64,000 nt of DNA from Stictocephala bisonia (lineage: Eukaryota; Arthropoda; Insecta; Hemiptera; Membracidae), in NCBI GenBank assembly GCA_035578905.1, contig JAQJVL010000005.1, forward strand, positions 4,618,828 to 4,682,827. Reading direction: 5' to 3'. Below the pieces are notes generated by a model. It was not told the DNA's origin and made no database searches. It was given only the letters and a program-made list of their open reading frames with translations. Both the position numbers and the translations under genes were made by a program. Below, in pieces: positions 12,881 to 21,617 of this stretch; the stretch's first letter is position 1, and every line of letters begins with the position of its first letter.

Positions 12881-13103
12881 GCAGACTTCCACTGAGTCAT
12901 TTGCTGCTCAGTCATAGTGGGAGTGTCTGCTGTGCTGTTTAGTGCTATTATAAATTCTTCATACTTCTTTAAAAAAACCATAAAGGTAAGAATTTATAGT
13001 GTGTTATTAATGTGAACCTAACTTTTTATTTTTGAAATTTGTTAATGATGGAGTATCAGATGAGGGAGACAAAGGTAGTTGGACATTTGCCATCATTACG
13101 TGA

Positions 13104-13334
13104 AGGGAACCACATTTTTTTAAACGTAAATTCATCGAAGGTGCCTTTATGAAACTAAATAATGAACAAGTAATCAGTCAAAGTAGCATAGAAGTTAGAC
13201 CCATGTGGGTTCCTTTACTTAAAAACACACTTGATAAAAAGTTCAATACACTCATGACATCATCTAACCAGAATCCTACACCACCTGCACCTATAACAAT
13301 TAAACACCCCATGAGTCTCCGTCCCCGTACCTGA
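13104..13334 (+). pseudogene. Penelope-like protein C-terminal fragment
   Basis: An open frame ending at TGA 13332-13334 encodes ~75 residues. It contains KRKFIEGAFMKLNNEQV and a WVPLL motif, which I recognise as typical of the extreme C-terminus of Penelope-like element proteins, after the GIY-YIG domain. The upstream RT and endonuclease are absent. This recognition is by eye and the fragment is short. Confidence 0.45.
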
Positions 13335-13643
13335 GTCACCGCATTTTTGGCGATCTCGGAGCGTACGTCCCTGACCTCGTCAGTCTGTGTATGGTTGTTG
13401 TGAAGTGTAGTGTGTATGTTTGTCTAGTCCCCGTGTTTTATCACCTTGGAGGGAACTTCGTAGACACTGCATTTGGATTGCATCATCCTCACTTCGTACC
13501 TGGGACGTCTAGACGCCATCGTCACTGCGGGTCGTAAGACTTCATCATTTTTGTAATATTTGATTATGGTATTGTTTTATTCCTAATCATTGTTGTCTTT
13601 TCAGGTTAAAATGTAATTTTAATAGTAGCCTCAGTCCTTCCGA

Positions 13644-13646
<3 letters not shown>

Positions 13647-13703
<57 letters not shown>
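13647..13703. repeat. (AT)n microsatellite
   Basis: An uninterrupted run of about 28 AT dinucleotides inside the nested segment of the Polinton left arm. Confidence 0.95.
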
Positions 13704-13708
<5 letters not shown>

Positions 13709-14139
13709 TTGTGCGTGTTGAATGTTATTTTAAATTAATTGTGTTTTTCAGGTACCATATATTTATGATTAGTTAATGTAATCTTATTTCAGTCTGATTT
13801 GAATATTAATTTTATTGTGTTTTACATTTTTCGTTGATATCGTGACCTTGACAGCGCCTACTTGGCTATATTAATTTAACCCTGTTAATATTTTTTATAT
13901 TTAGTAGAAGTTCATTTTGTTTGTACTCCATTCTAGGATCTAGGTTAAAATGTAGATAATTATTAAAGTAGATAAGTTTATTAGTTTAAGAACGTAGTTT
14001 TATAACATATTTGTGTAGATGTAATTTAGTTTTTAGCACTTGAAAAAGGCTTGGGTTTTACCAAATCGAAACATCGTGATTGTTATTTTTCACGTAATGA
14101 TGGCAAATGTCCAACTACCTTTGTCTCCCTCATCTAACT

Positions 14140-14808
14140 TTTTATAATGGTGTAATAAAATGAGATAATTGTAAACCACGATACTTGATTACATTTCAAA
14201 AATGCAATAGCCTAGCTTGGTCTTTCTTTTGAAGGAAAAAAATGGCTCTCGTAGACCACTGTGTTCATAGAAATTAATTATTTATAAAAGATTTTTTATA
14301 ACATATAAATTGTAAACCCAGAAACATGATAACATTTGAAAAAATACAATAGCCTAGCTGAGGTGCTCTTTGAAAGTAACAAAATACGGGCCTCGTAGAC
14401 CATGTTTGCTATAGATATTTATTTTATTTATAAAAAATAATATTTTTATACTTTTAAAATTATGTCTAATTTTCGAAGATTTTTATTAGTTGACCTTATA
14501 ATTTATCTTTGCCACATAGGTCTGGATACTTTTAACATGTGATGATTCACCTGTTGAAATCAGATGTGGGAGGAAGAGGTAAATGCACTTATCTAATTTT
14601 TTCACGCTAAAATTCGAGACAGTGGAATAATATACTACTAAAAACGACACTTGATTATATTTGTTTTGGTTTTTATTAAGTGGATCGTAATTCCGTAATT
14701 TTCTCACATACTAAAGTGATATCGCACTAATAACAACTACGAAATTGCAGAACTTACGACTGCAATGGTTCGGATGTTATTAAGTGTCTCTGTATTCTGT
14801 GTTGTAGA
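14140..14808. other. Polinton 5' non-coding region with two-copy repeat
   Basis: Two diverged copies of a ~130 bp unit (about 14165-14290 and 14300-14430) share CAATAGCCTAGCT and the CTCGTAGACCA block. Just before the POLB start, TTCTGTGTTGTAG ends at 14808 and resembles a 3' splice site. A donor-like AAAGGTAAGAAT lies near 12980. A spliced POLB leader is possible but is inference only. Confidence 0.4.
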
Positions 14809-16272
14809 ATGAAGCGGTCTCTAAACAACAAGCCGACTGTCACTGATGGAGATGAAGAAGGAAGTCCATCTGCTAAACGCGCTCGTAGCGATGAGGTCGA
14901 GGACACTGTTTCTCTTCAACAAACACTCACTGAGGACAGGAACGCCGTCAAAAGATCGCACGAGGAGTTGGAGTCAGAAATACCCGCTAAACGACCACGG
15001 GCAGAGTTACAGGATCACACATATGCCCGAGAAACTCCGACCGTGGACCGTCCGATCACGGTTAAACGTCGTCAAGCGGACATGATTGATTCGTCACCGA
15101 CACCGATCAAACGTAAAACACCGGACGATAACGTGTTAGAGTGTGGTCTGTGTAACGTCAATGTCATTCGGAAAAATTGGTCACGACACGTGAAAACAAT
15201 TAAACATAAACGTCTTTTGGATCCACCAAGTCAGATATGGTGCTACCCGAGGAACGCGTGCCAGATCCATCGAGGAAACCAGTCACCACCAGAGCACCAA
15301 GACAGTCCTCTCCTTTAACAAGACCGTCCGTTTATCAACCTTCGACAAGTGCCGTGACGTACTCAGCTCGCCAGCCTCAATCACAACCACCGCCTGTGCT
15401 GCCAACACAGCGTGTGACTCGTTCGAGTGTTCGCACTGAGACCGCAGCTGCCACTGAACAACCATCACTGAAGCAAGCGTATCCGATATGCGGAACCAGG
15501 GTCCTTCTGCGTAGCATGAAGCGACACCAGCAGACGTCAAAGAAGTGCCTACACTCGTACGAGATCGTGGAAACCAAAACCTACCGCGTGAAGAAGTACA
15601 ACACGACAGGTGTCGACTGCTCGATCAAAGTCAACATCGTAGCGCAGGTCGAACCGGCGGTCAGTCGCATGATTGAAATGGCCAAGGAGAAAGCGAACTA
15701 TCGACCGGGTGATAAGATCATAGTAGTGGCCAACCACCCTGCATTCCGTCACGACATTTCGAAGGTATTCAGTGCTGACGAGTCCACCGCTCGACACTTC
15801 ATGGATCACGTCCAAAAAATATTAACGTCCGACGAGAACATCGACATTAGAGGTGTGCGGTGGAACGTGAAAATCATCAATATGCCACGCTGACAGTCAC
15901 ATCACAGTCGAAGAATTCTGAACCTGGCTCGTGATTTGCGAACGAAAATGTGTATTGTGCAGATACGTAACGACAACATGTGCGGAGCTCGAGCCATAGT
16001 GACAGCGCTCACATACCACAAAGACGTCATCTTTGGTCGGCAACTTTCCCGAATGGACAAGAAGCTTGTACGTCAAGGGAGACACCTCCAGACCGAGCTG
16101 GCAAACGAGTTGTGCGATAGGCTGGGTAGTGGTTTTGAGGAATTCACTCTAGAGGACATCGCGAATGTGGAACGATTACTGACCGTGCAGATCAAGATCG
16201 TGTGCTGTGAAAACATGAACACAATAATATACGAAGGCCCTTCCGCGGACACCGTGTTGTATGTCTCTGTCA
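14809..16272 (+). pseudogene. POLB: Polinton DNA polymerase B, N-terminal part only
   Basis: Three in-order segments belong to one gene. The first (14809-15318) has a basic, Lys/Arg-rich tail-like N-terminus and a C2H2 finger beginning CGLCNVNV and ending HVKTIKH. The second (from about 15225, another frame, to 15893) has a second degenerate finger (YPICG, the first Cys being Tyr) and the motif VRGVRWNVKIINMP. The third (15936-~16272) carries the OTU-like N-terminal region of Polinton polymerases (MCGARAIVTAL, RQGRHLQTELA, then TIIYEGP). A one-base frameshift lies near 15215-15235, and a stop with small indels near 15891-15925. All exonuclease and polymerase motifs are absent, because sequence after ~16272 is antisense to the major capsid gene. 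The product cannot replicate DNA. Confidence 0.8.
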
Positions 16273-16274
16273 CT

Positions 16275-16929
16275 CAACTGTTTCAGACCGTCGATCAGTT
16301 GGATCTTGCTGGTGGCCGTGTACTCGACCAGTGGCACTTTCAGCGCAAACGACGTGATAACGATCTTACCGTCTTCGGGTTCCGTGGCACCGGTGGCCGT
16401 ACCTTTCCACTTGAACAACGCGTCGTTGTCTTCGGCGCGTGTGAACACTATTTCGAATCCGCCCTTGTACATCGGATGCCGTAAATGGTCGAAGAAACCG
16501 AGTCCCAGGTGGCCGAGTGTGCCCAAGGCTTCGAATGCGCCACCACCCTCGTACATGGACGCGAATCCGTTGTTAGATAGTGTCGGTTTTGACGACCAGC
16601 TGTAGTTGAGCACACCTTTTACAGTGCTCGTGATTCTGGATGAGTCGACACTGTCCAGTGTCGTGTTGTGTTTCTTCAGTTCGATACACCGCAAAGTTGT
16701 TGATCAGTTTTATGGTGGTGCCGGCCGGGTAGTTGGAATCGTCAGATTTCTTCACCACCTTTCCGCACATGTGGTACATGATGCGCGAATCGTAAAACAT
16801 ATCACCGTGATCCAGTTTGAACACGGTGTAATTGTTGACCACGTTGAAGTTGAGCTCCGAGACGGGCATAACCGTACGGTACTCACTTTTGATCACTCCG
16901 TGAGCAAACTCGTTGTACACAGCGTCCAT
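16275..16929 (-). pseudogene. MCP: Polinton major capsid protein, truncated N-terminal part
   Basis: The start is ATG at 16927-16929 (MDAVYNEFAHGV), about 45 bases after a TATA-type sequence. The frame runs to the region reading INNFAVY near 16695, then continues in another frame with KKHNTTLDS, GLGFFDHLRHPMYKGGF, FTRAEDNDAL and VPLVEY. These motifs fit the first jelly roll of Polinton double-jelly-roll capsid proteins. The shift near 16685-16695 looks like a small deletion. Homology stops around 16275 where the sequence becomes POLB on the other strand, so only ~215 of the usual ~500 or more residues remain. In intact elements the protein forms the icosahedral shell. This copy cannot. Confidence 0.78.
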
Positions 16930-16974
16930 TGTTGTATTGATAGTAAAACGATAGCAGTAGTAGTCGTACGACTG

Positions 16975-16991
16975 GTCTACACTTATAATAA
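16975..16991 (-). promoter_or_regulatory. TATA-type promoter upstream of MCP
   Basis: Minus strand reads TTATTATAAGTGTAGAC, about 45 bases before the MCP ATG. The TATAAGT core followed by AG is shared with the sequences before four other Polinton genes (17471, 19180, 21097, 23311). Confidence 0.5.
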
Positions 16992-17029
16992 ACAAAAAAA
17001 TATATCTAGTTTTTTTTAATATCCTAATG

Positions 17030-17443
17030 CTAGTCTGCGACGGCTTCAGCATCGTAACTGTTGGAAATCAAGTACTCGCGATGCCGTTGTAGAAACTCTC
17101 GAGACACGTGTTGGTACTTTTGCACGTACTCCCAATCCACTTGATCGGCGTAGTCGTGAATGAAAGACTCGGACAGTCGTTGGTATTTGTACACGATGAA
17201 CCAACAGTCATGAAAGTTAGGAACCATCTCACGTAGGAACGATTCCGGATACTGTAATTTTCTCAACACACTGGCCCAGACCACTCGGTGTTGGTAGATT
17301 CTCAACAGCTCGGGACAAAAGACGTAGTTCTCAGACAGAAGCGCGAAGTCCATCCGAGTGTCGAACCTCATGATGAACGCATCTGTCATCAAGCCGTCAG
17401 GCACTTTGGGTTCACGAGACAGAGTTTTCCAAACGTTCTCCAT
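17030..17443 (-). CDS. Polinton 137 aa protein with LSESF/YADQVDW repeats
   Basis: Intact ORF from ATG 17443 to TAG 17030. The C-terminal half repeats a ~23-residue unit: YPESFLREM...W.IVYKYQR, then LSESFIHDYADQVDWEYV, then VSREFLQRH. This resembles a short helical repeat seen in proteins of large DNA viruses and arthropod elements. Its function is unknown to me. The gene sits between MCP and the PLA2 gene on the same strand. Its TATA-type element (17471-17481) overlaps the stop codon of the PLA2 gene and lies ~30 bases before this ATG, so the 5' leader would be very short. No breaks are seen. Confidence 0.7.
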   Translation of the reverse strand: MENVWKTLSREPKVPDGLMTDAFIMRFDTRMDFALLSENYVFCPELLRIYQHRVVWASVLRKLQYPESFLREMVPNFHDCWFIVYKYQRLSESFIHDYADQVDWEYVQKYQHVSREFLQRHREYLISNSYDAEAVAD

Positions 17444-17470
17444 TTTCTGTTACTGGACTGGTCACTCAGT

Positions 17471-17481
17471 CTACTTATATA
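17471..17481 (-). promoter_or_regulatory. TATA-type promoter overlapping PLA2 stop codon
   Basis: Minus strand TATATAAGTAG; the final TAG is the stop codon of the PLA2 ORF. It is followed by ACTGAGTGACC and the 137 aa gene starts at 17443. Confidence 0.55.
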
Positions 17482-17926
17482 GTACACAACCCGATGTACC
17501 CAGACCCATGCCGAGTTTACGTTTCAACCACATTGCGCCTGTGGTGGCCAAGCCGACCACTCGTTCGTTCGGACCGGCATCGTACGACGTGACACGGTCC
17601 CAAGCGGCCTTCTGCAGAGCCTTGTCCGCCACCCACCGGTCTTCGGCGTTCTTGTGATCTCTGTACCAGATATCGTGTTGTTTGCACGCCTCGTCCAAAG
17701 GGTTGATTCCCTTGTCACCGCGTGCCACACGCAAGTCCAGCTTGGTGCCGGGACCGCAGTAGTTGTACGGGTCCAGTTTCCAACTGCGGGGGGCGTGTAA
17801 CTCGAACGGCAGCTTGTTTATCATGTCGTTTAACAAGCCCGATCCTTCTATGACGTGTTCTGGTAACGCTGACAGACACCTCAGTAGGTACTTGAGACCG
17901 TTGGGTTGTCGGACAAGCTCTTCCAT
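17471..17926 (-). CDS. Phospholipase A2-like virion protein domain
   Basis: The 151-residue ORF has the calcium loop YCGPGT (residues 56-61), the catalytic HD dyad in KQHDIWY (H84, D85) and a second Asp in VADKAL (D101). This is the layout of parvovirus VP1-type PLA2 domains, which also occur in Polintons and adintoviruses, where they are thought to breach endosomal membranes. Key residues are present. The frame is open upstream of this Met for another 22 codons, back to the TAG (17993-17995) that ends the neighbouring gene, and it is the same frame. No ATG lies in that stretch. I infer that the two ORFs were one gene of ~561 codons, split by a nonsense change. Alternatively this Met is a genuine internal start. 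Confidence 0.8.
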   Translation of the reverse strand: MEELVRQPNGLKYLLRCLSALPEHVIEGSGLLNDMINKLPFELHAPRSWKLDPYNYCGPGTKLDLRVARGDKGINPLDEACKQHDIWYRDHKNAEDRWVADKALQKAAWDRVTSYDAGPNERVVGLATTGAMWLKRKLGMGLGTSGCVLYK

Positions 17927-17992
17927 GCGGTCGTGTATGAATTTGACGACCGAAAGCTTTTTGTTTGTGAAACTCCTGTTGCCGGCCGTCTC

Positions 17993-19156
17993 CTAGGCGT
18001 AGATGAAATTCAGACGGTTGATCAGCTCGTTCAGGTTGTTTATGTACTTGTACTCGATAGGACGTTCGTTGTATTCTTTCAGTCCGGACCCTATGATGGC
18101 CACATCTTCCTGCTGCCCGTCTTTGTTGCCACCGTTCTCGTCAGGTGTAGCCGTCTTCTTGATGTCCTCCTCCCATATAGGACGTATCAGTTTTTTCCAC
18201 TTCTGACCCTGGCTAGCTTTCGGTCGCTTCGAATTCGAATCATTCTTCTGGTACAGTGAATTTGTAGCGAGCAACGCGTCTTTGTACATTCGCCAGTCTT
18301 CACCGGTGTACTTGTCCTCCGGTACATAGCCTTTTCTGGTCAACAGTCGCCAAAGTCCTTCAGTGCCTTTGTAGCGTTTTCCATTCACCAGTATGTCGTC
18401 GTAGTCGAATGTGATCGTGGCAGAACCGATTTTCAGCTGCTCCGTTTGATCATCATAGTATATGCCGAACTGATTGTCGTTCGCCTTTGGCAAGTAGCGC
18501 GTGCCGACAACACCCAAGTTCACTACTCTTTTGTCCATCAGCTGCTTCATAGACTTGTTCGGTAGAGTTGTAGGTTGTAGGTCTTCAACTTCCATCTTCT
18601 CTTCATCGTCATCAACATCGTCATCACCATCGTTCCCACCGATATAACCTGCTCGCTCGGGTGTACTGGTTACTGACGGGGTGAAACGTCGTGCACCGCG
18701 TTGATCAAACCTTTTCATGATTTGATTGTACTTCTGTTTGCGAAACCACTCTTTGGCTTTCAACTCCACCTCGGCGTCCTGCACTTTTTTCTGTTTGATA
18801 GCCTTCGTTATGGCTTCGTACTTTTTCTCACGTTCCTGTTGTTTGGCCAACTCGGTGGCGTGTACTTCGGCGAATTCATCCTGCAACCTCCTGTTTAAAA
18901 CTTCCAACTGTTTGGCTTTGGAAACACTCGTGGCGGGTTGTTGTTTTGTAGATTGAAGCATTAGTGGTGGTGGTGGTGGAAGTATGGCAAACGGTGATGA
19001 CGGCTTCAAAATCTTAAACGGTGGTTCGACACTAGGTACCGGATTGTCAGCGGCCGTTCGTGCTCGCTGTTTCAGTTCTTCTGACTCGGCTGCCTTGAAT
19101 TTACTGATCAGCATCTTCTCGAGTGCATCGAGACGTTTAGCTTCCTTCACATCCAT
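17993..19156 (-). CDS. Conserved Polinton protein with KGTEGLWRLL motif
   Basis: I choose ATG 19156 (MDVKEAKRLDAL) over the longer frame from 19222, because a TATATAAGTAGTC element sits at 19180-19192 between them. The 387-residue product has a charged N-terminal coiled-coil region, a Pro-rich stretch, an acidic run (DDDVDDDEE) and then a globular part with GIYYDD, FDYDDILVNGK and KGTEGLWRLLTRKGYV. It ends IIGSGLKEYNE...NELINRLNFIYA. I recognise this as a protein common in arthropod and cnidarian Polintons, but its function is not assigned; a virion role is likely from its neighbours. It ends in TAG followed in frame by the PLA2 domain, so it is probably the N-terminal part of a larger PLA2-bearing protein. 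Confidence 0.72.
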   Translation of the reverse strand: MDVKEAKRLDALEKMLISKFKAAESEELKQRARTAADNPVPSVEPPFKILKPSSPFAILPPPPPLMLQSTKQQPATSVSKAKQLEVLNRRLQDEFAEVHATELAKQQEREKKYEAITKAIKQKKVQDAEVELKAKEWFRKQKYNQIMKRFDQRGARRFTPSVTSTPERAGYIGGNDGDDDVDDDEEKMEVEDLQPTTLPNKSMKQLMDKRVVNLGVVGTRYLPKANDNQFGIYYDDQTEQLKIGSATITFDYDDILVNGKRYKGTEGLWRLLTRKGYVPEDKYTGEDWRMYKDALLATNSLYQKNDSNSKRPKASQGQKWKKLIRPIWEEDIKKTATPDENGGNKDGQQEDVAIIGSGLKEYNERPIEYKYINNLNELINRLNFIYA

Positions 19157-19179
19157 AGTAATAGTTACTAGTCGGTAGT

Positions 19180-19192
19180 GACTACTTATATA
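19180..19192 (-). promoter_or_regulatory. TATA-type promoter of the KGTEGLW/PLA2 unit
   Basis: Minus strand TATATAAGTAGTC, 24-36 bases before ATG 19156 and inside the longer open frame. It supports starting the protein at 19156. Confidence 0.55.
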
Positions 19193-19405
19193 CACACACT
19201 TCAAAAATACAATGACTATCAAACACCGGGTCCAGTCAACCAGTGGAGTAACGTCATAGATTCACAAGGCTGCAAATAAACATCATTTGATGTTGTGGCT
19301 AAAAAACGATATTTTAACGTCAACGTCATAATAACGTTATTTGATGTTTGCTCAAAATATCGTTTCTCAAAGTCAACGTTAAAATATCGTTAATCCACGT
19401 TCGGC
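19193..19405. other. Intergenic segment with repeated AACGTNAAAATATCG motifs
   Basis: Between the ATPase and the KGTEGLW gene are several short near-repeats containing ATATCGTT and AACGT (about 19305-19435). One extends into the last codons of the ATPase frame. Function unknown. Confidence 0.35.
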
Positions 19406-20091
19406 CTAAATATCGTTTTTCAACGTGACGTTTAAAATGTAGTTTTTCAACAAACACCTGTACTTGCCGTTGTGTGCCTTCCTTGTCGTGTCCACGGTGA
19501 TGAACCCGTGAGGTTTGCTCCAGCAGTGCTTGCACATACTTTCGAAACTATCGTACCTCGTGTCGGATCCGACAAAGTCTTCGTAAATCCTTCGCGTGTA
19601 ATGTTTGTTCTGGCTGAACACACAGAGTAGATTGACGTTATTGCGAATGACTTGCATGTCGACTCGGCCGTAGCTCTGGCTGAGATATACGCAAGATACG
19701 TGTTTGTGACGGCCACGGATGAAATAGTCCTTGATCTTGATTTGTTCCTCCAACAGGCAATCGACAAACACAACTAACGAGTTCAACTTCCATTCGTCCA
19801 GTGGAATCAAATCGGCACAGTTCGAATATAACTGGCTGAATTTATATCCTAACGCTTTTTCCACGCGCTCGTAATGTTTTCGAAGTTCGGCGTAGGCCGG
19901 TTGTTCGATGGAATACTGAACACGTACAAGTGTTTGAACTGCACACCTCGCTTGTTGTAAATCATGTTCAACAACAAGTTGGTTTTACCGCAACCGGACG
20001 AACCCACGATCAGACATCGTAGCGGCTGGGGTAAAACACGGTCCTCACGATCCGTGTCTGTGCCGTCCTTACAGTATACCGTGATTTCCAT
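19406..20091 (-). pseudogene. ATP: Polinton packaging ATPase, frameshifted
   Basis: The likely start is ATG 20091 (MEITVYCKDG). Walker A is GSSGCGKT at residues ~30-37. The frame derails near 19910-19920 and reaches a stop at 19849. The rest of the protein continues in another frame to 19406 with SLVVFVDCLLEEQ (Walker B region), DYFIRGRHKHVSCVYLSQSY and a C-terminal segment HGFITVDTTRK. These are features of the A32/FtsK-HerA-type genome packaging ATPases of Polintons. Two defects are visible: the single frameshift, and Val in place of the first Asp expected in the Walker B FDD motif. The gene follows integrase closely on the same strand (10 bp between stop and this ATG). Confidence 0.85.
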
Positions 20092-20101
20092 AGTGTACTT
20101 A

Positions 20102-21088
20102 TTAAAACACGGTCTTTTGCAGTTCTCTCTCGTAAAACGAACCCAATATCTCTTCACCGTCAGAGTCTTTGATTCTATACGTGATCGGTGCCGTGTTCAA
20201 CAATTTCGAAACAACAAATATCTCTCGGTCCCAATTGCGACTGTACTTATTGGCGAATGTATCTTTCTTAGCCACTATCCTGACACGATCGCCGACACTC
20301 AACTTTGACTTCCTCACTGTGGTCGGCTGCATCGATTTGTACAGATTCTGCAATCGTGTTTCACAACTCCTGTCAACGTCCGAGGGTCGCATTCGTATGG
20401 TCCTGTGCACAGTGGTGTTGTACTGACGAAGTAGGTCTTGCACCGTGTCGATCCATCGAAACGTGTGTCGCATTTCGAACTGAACTTTCATACGTTCGTT
20501 GAGAGTGCGGTTGAAACGTTCGACGATTGCACTCTTTTCTTCATTTTCAGTATGGTACATCTTGATGCCATATGTTTCGAACAGTTGTTTGAAATCTTTG
20601 TTAACAAACTCCCGACCCTTATCGACGTGCAATAGATTCGGTGTGTTGTGGCCTGTCATTTCGGCACGCCTTATGATTGCTTCGAAAGCATCGGCCACGT
20701 GTTGGCCACTCTTCCTAGTCAACGGTTCAGACCAGGCGTACTTGGAAAAAGTGTCGATCACATTCAACATGTATCTGTAACCATTGTTTTCCTTCACGTA
20801 TCTGTCCATAATCACGAGATCGGCCGCCCACAGGTCGTCTATACACGTAGTGACTATTTTTCGTTTGGGAAACTTCTTGATCACCGCGCGGTGTAGTTCT
20901 TTGGCTTCGGCGTATTCACGCGATCGGTCCTCGTCACCCGGTTTCATTTTGATGAAGGTGCTTTTCTCACTGCTGCACAGTGCGCAAGTGTTTTTGACAC
21001 GCCATTTCTTGTTTTCCGTTTGCACCACTTCATCGCCGTCGACCAGTGATCGTGTTTTCTTTTTGCATTTGGTGCAGTACGTCTCCAT
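20102..21088 (-). CDS. INT: Polinton retroviral-like integrase, intact
   Basis: The uninterrupted 328-residue ORF starts at ATG 21088. It has an N-terminal zinc-ribbon-like part (CTKC at 5-8, CALC at 35-38), then the rve catalytic core: WAADLVIMD (probable catalytic D90), HVDKGREF (D156) and SAIVERFNRTL (E190), followed by RMRPSDV and a basic C-terminal domain with VGDRVRIVAKK. It would cut and join the element's terminal inverted repeats, producing the 6 bp duplication seen here. All key residues are visible, which contrasts with the broken genes around it. It is divergent to the basic-protein gene across a 56 bp promoter region. Confidence 0.93.
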   Translation of the reverse strand: METYCTKCKKKTRSLVDGDEVVQTENKKWRVKNTCALCSSEKSTFIKMKPGDEDRSREYAEAKELHRAVIKKFPKRKIVTTCIDDLWAADLVIMDRYVKENNGYRYMLNVIDTFSKYAWSEPLTRKSGQHVADAFEAIIRRAEMTGHNTPNLLHVDKGREFVNKDFKQLFETYGIKMYHTENEEKSAIVERFNRTLNERMKVQFEMRHTFRWIDTVQDLLRQYNTTVHRTIRMRPSDVDRSCETRLQNLYKSMQPTTVRKSKLSVGDRVRIVAKKDTFANKYSRNWDREIFVVSKLLNTAPITYRIKDSDGEEILGSFYERELQKTVF

Positions 21089-21144
21089 CGCGACTTACTA
21101 TAAGTAGTAGTATATGTGTTACTAGTGTACTGGTGGAAACCAAT
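21089..21144. promoter_or_regulatory. Bidirectional promoter between INT and basic protein
   Basis: These 56 bases separate divergent genes. Plus strand carries ACTATAAGTAGTAG at 21097-21110, 35-48 bases before ATG 21145. Minus strand carries CATATACTACTAC at 21104-21116, about 20 bases before the integrase ATG. The motif core matches the other Polinton promoter sites. Confidence 0.55.
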
Positions 21145-21617
21145 ATGAGTGAACTGCACAGACACAAGATCCGTCTGTCTGACGGACAAAAGCGAAAAAT
21201 GAAAACCGCTTACAAGAAACGCAGGACCGTGGTGATCGGTCTTTCGCACGACAACATCGGTGGTGGCAGCGATCACATACTGCTCACCGAACTGCAACAC
21301 AAAGCCGCAAGCAAAGCCGTAAAAACAAGACCGGCGTTCGATTAGCGCTCAGCTACGACCAGTTGATGAAAAACAAGGAAGGCGGTCTGTTGAAGGAAAT
21401 TATGAACTTTATTGAAGACGATGTTCCCGGTGGCAAACGGTTCCTTTCGCCTTTGGTTAGAAAGAATATCGCGCCGCTACTTCGAGAGAGGTTCATACCG
21501 TGGTTGAAAGACCTCATCGACAACGAGTTGGACTCGATAATCACTAAAGATCCCAAAGGTAGTGGTCTCAAACGTTGCATCAATCTGAAGTTGGACTCGT
21601 TGTTATTTAAAAAATAG
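21145..21617 (+). pseudogene. Small basic Polinton protein, one frameshift
   Basis: From ATG 21145 the protein reads IRLSDGQKRKMKTAYKK, VVIGLSHDNIGGGSD and then LLTELQHKAASKA. It meets a stop at 21343-21345, but the adjoining frame continues directly with the next repeat (GVRLALSYDQLMKNKEGG) to 21617. A one-base shift near 21320-21330 explains this. The repeated LS/LT...Q units at ~30-residue spacing are typical of a small conserved protein found in most animal Polintons. It has been suspected to be a core or membrane-associated virion component; I do not claim a function. The C-terminal half is rich in Leu and Lys. Confidence 0.65.

Larger units (their letters stand above)
13058..14135 (+). 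mobile_element. Nested element with perfect 47 bp inverted ends
   Basis: Bases 13058-13104 and 14089-14135 are perfect inverted repeats of 47 bp, beginning AGATGAGGGAGACAAAGG. Just inside the left arm is an open segment (13104-13334) resembling the C-terminal tail of Penelope-like GIY-YIG reverse transcriptase proteins. Just before the right arm is the sequence CCAAATCGAAACATCGTG, a motif type I associate with Penelope-like 3' ends. I infer a truncated Penelope-like insertion inside the Polinton 5' region. The inverted ends could alternatively mark a separate short DNA element. Confidence 0.55.

Noticed and set aside
12428..12895. ORFs of poly(Tyr-Ile) around the AT runs (also 24305-24568 and 59588-59936)
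   Set aside because: Products of (AT)n microsatellites in or near the Polinton ends and LINE tail; no coding signature.
16606..21107. Plus-strand ORFs opposite the Polinton minus-strand genes
   Set aside because: Shadow frames of MCP, PLA2, KGTEGLW, ATPase and integrase; no motifs of their own.
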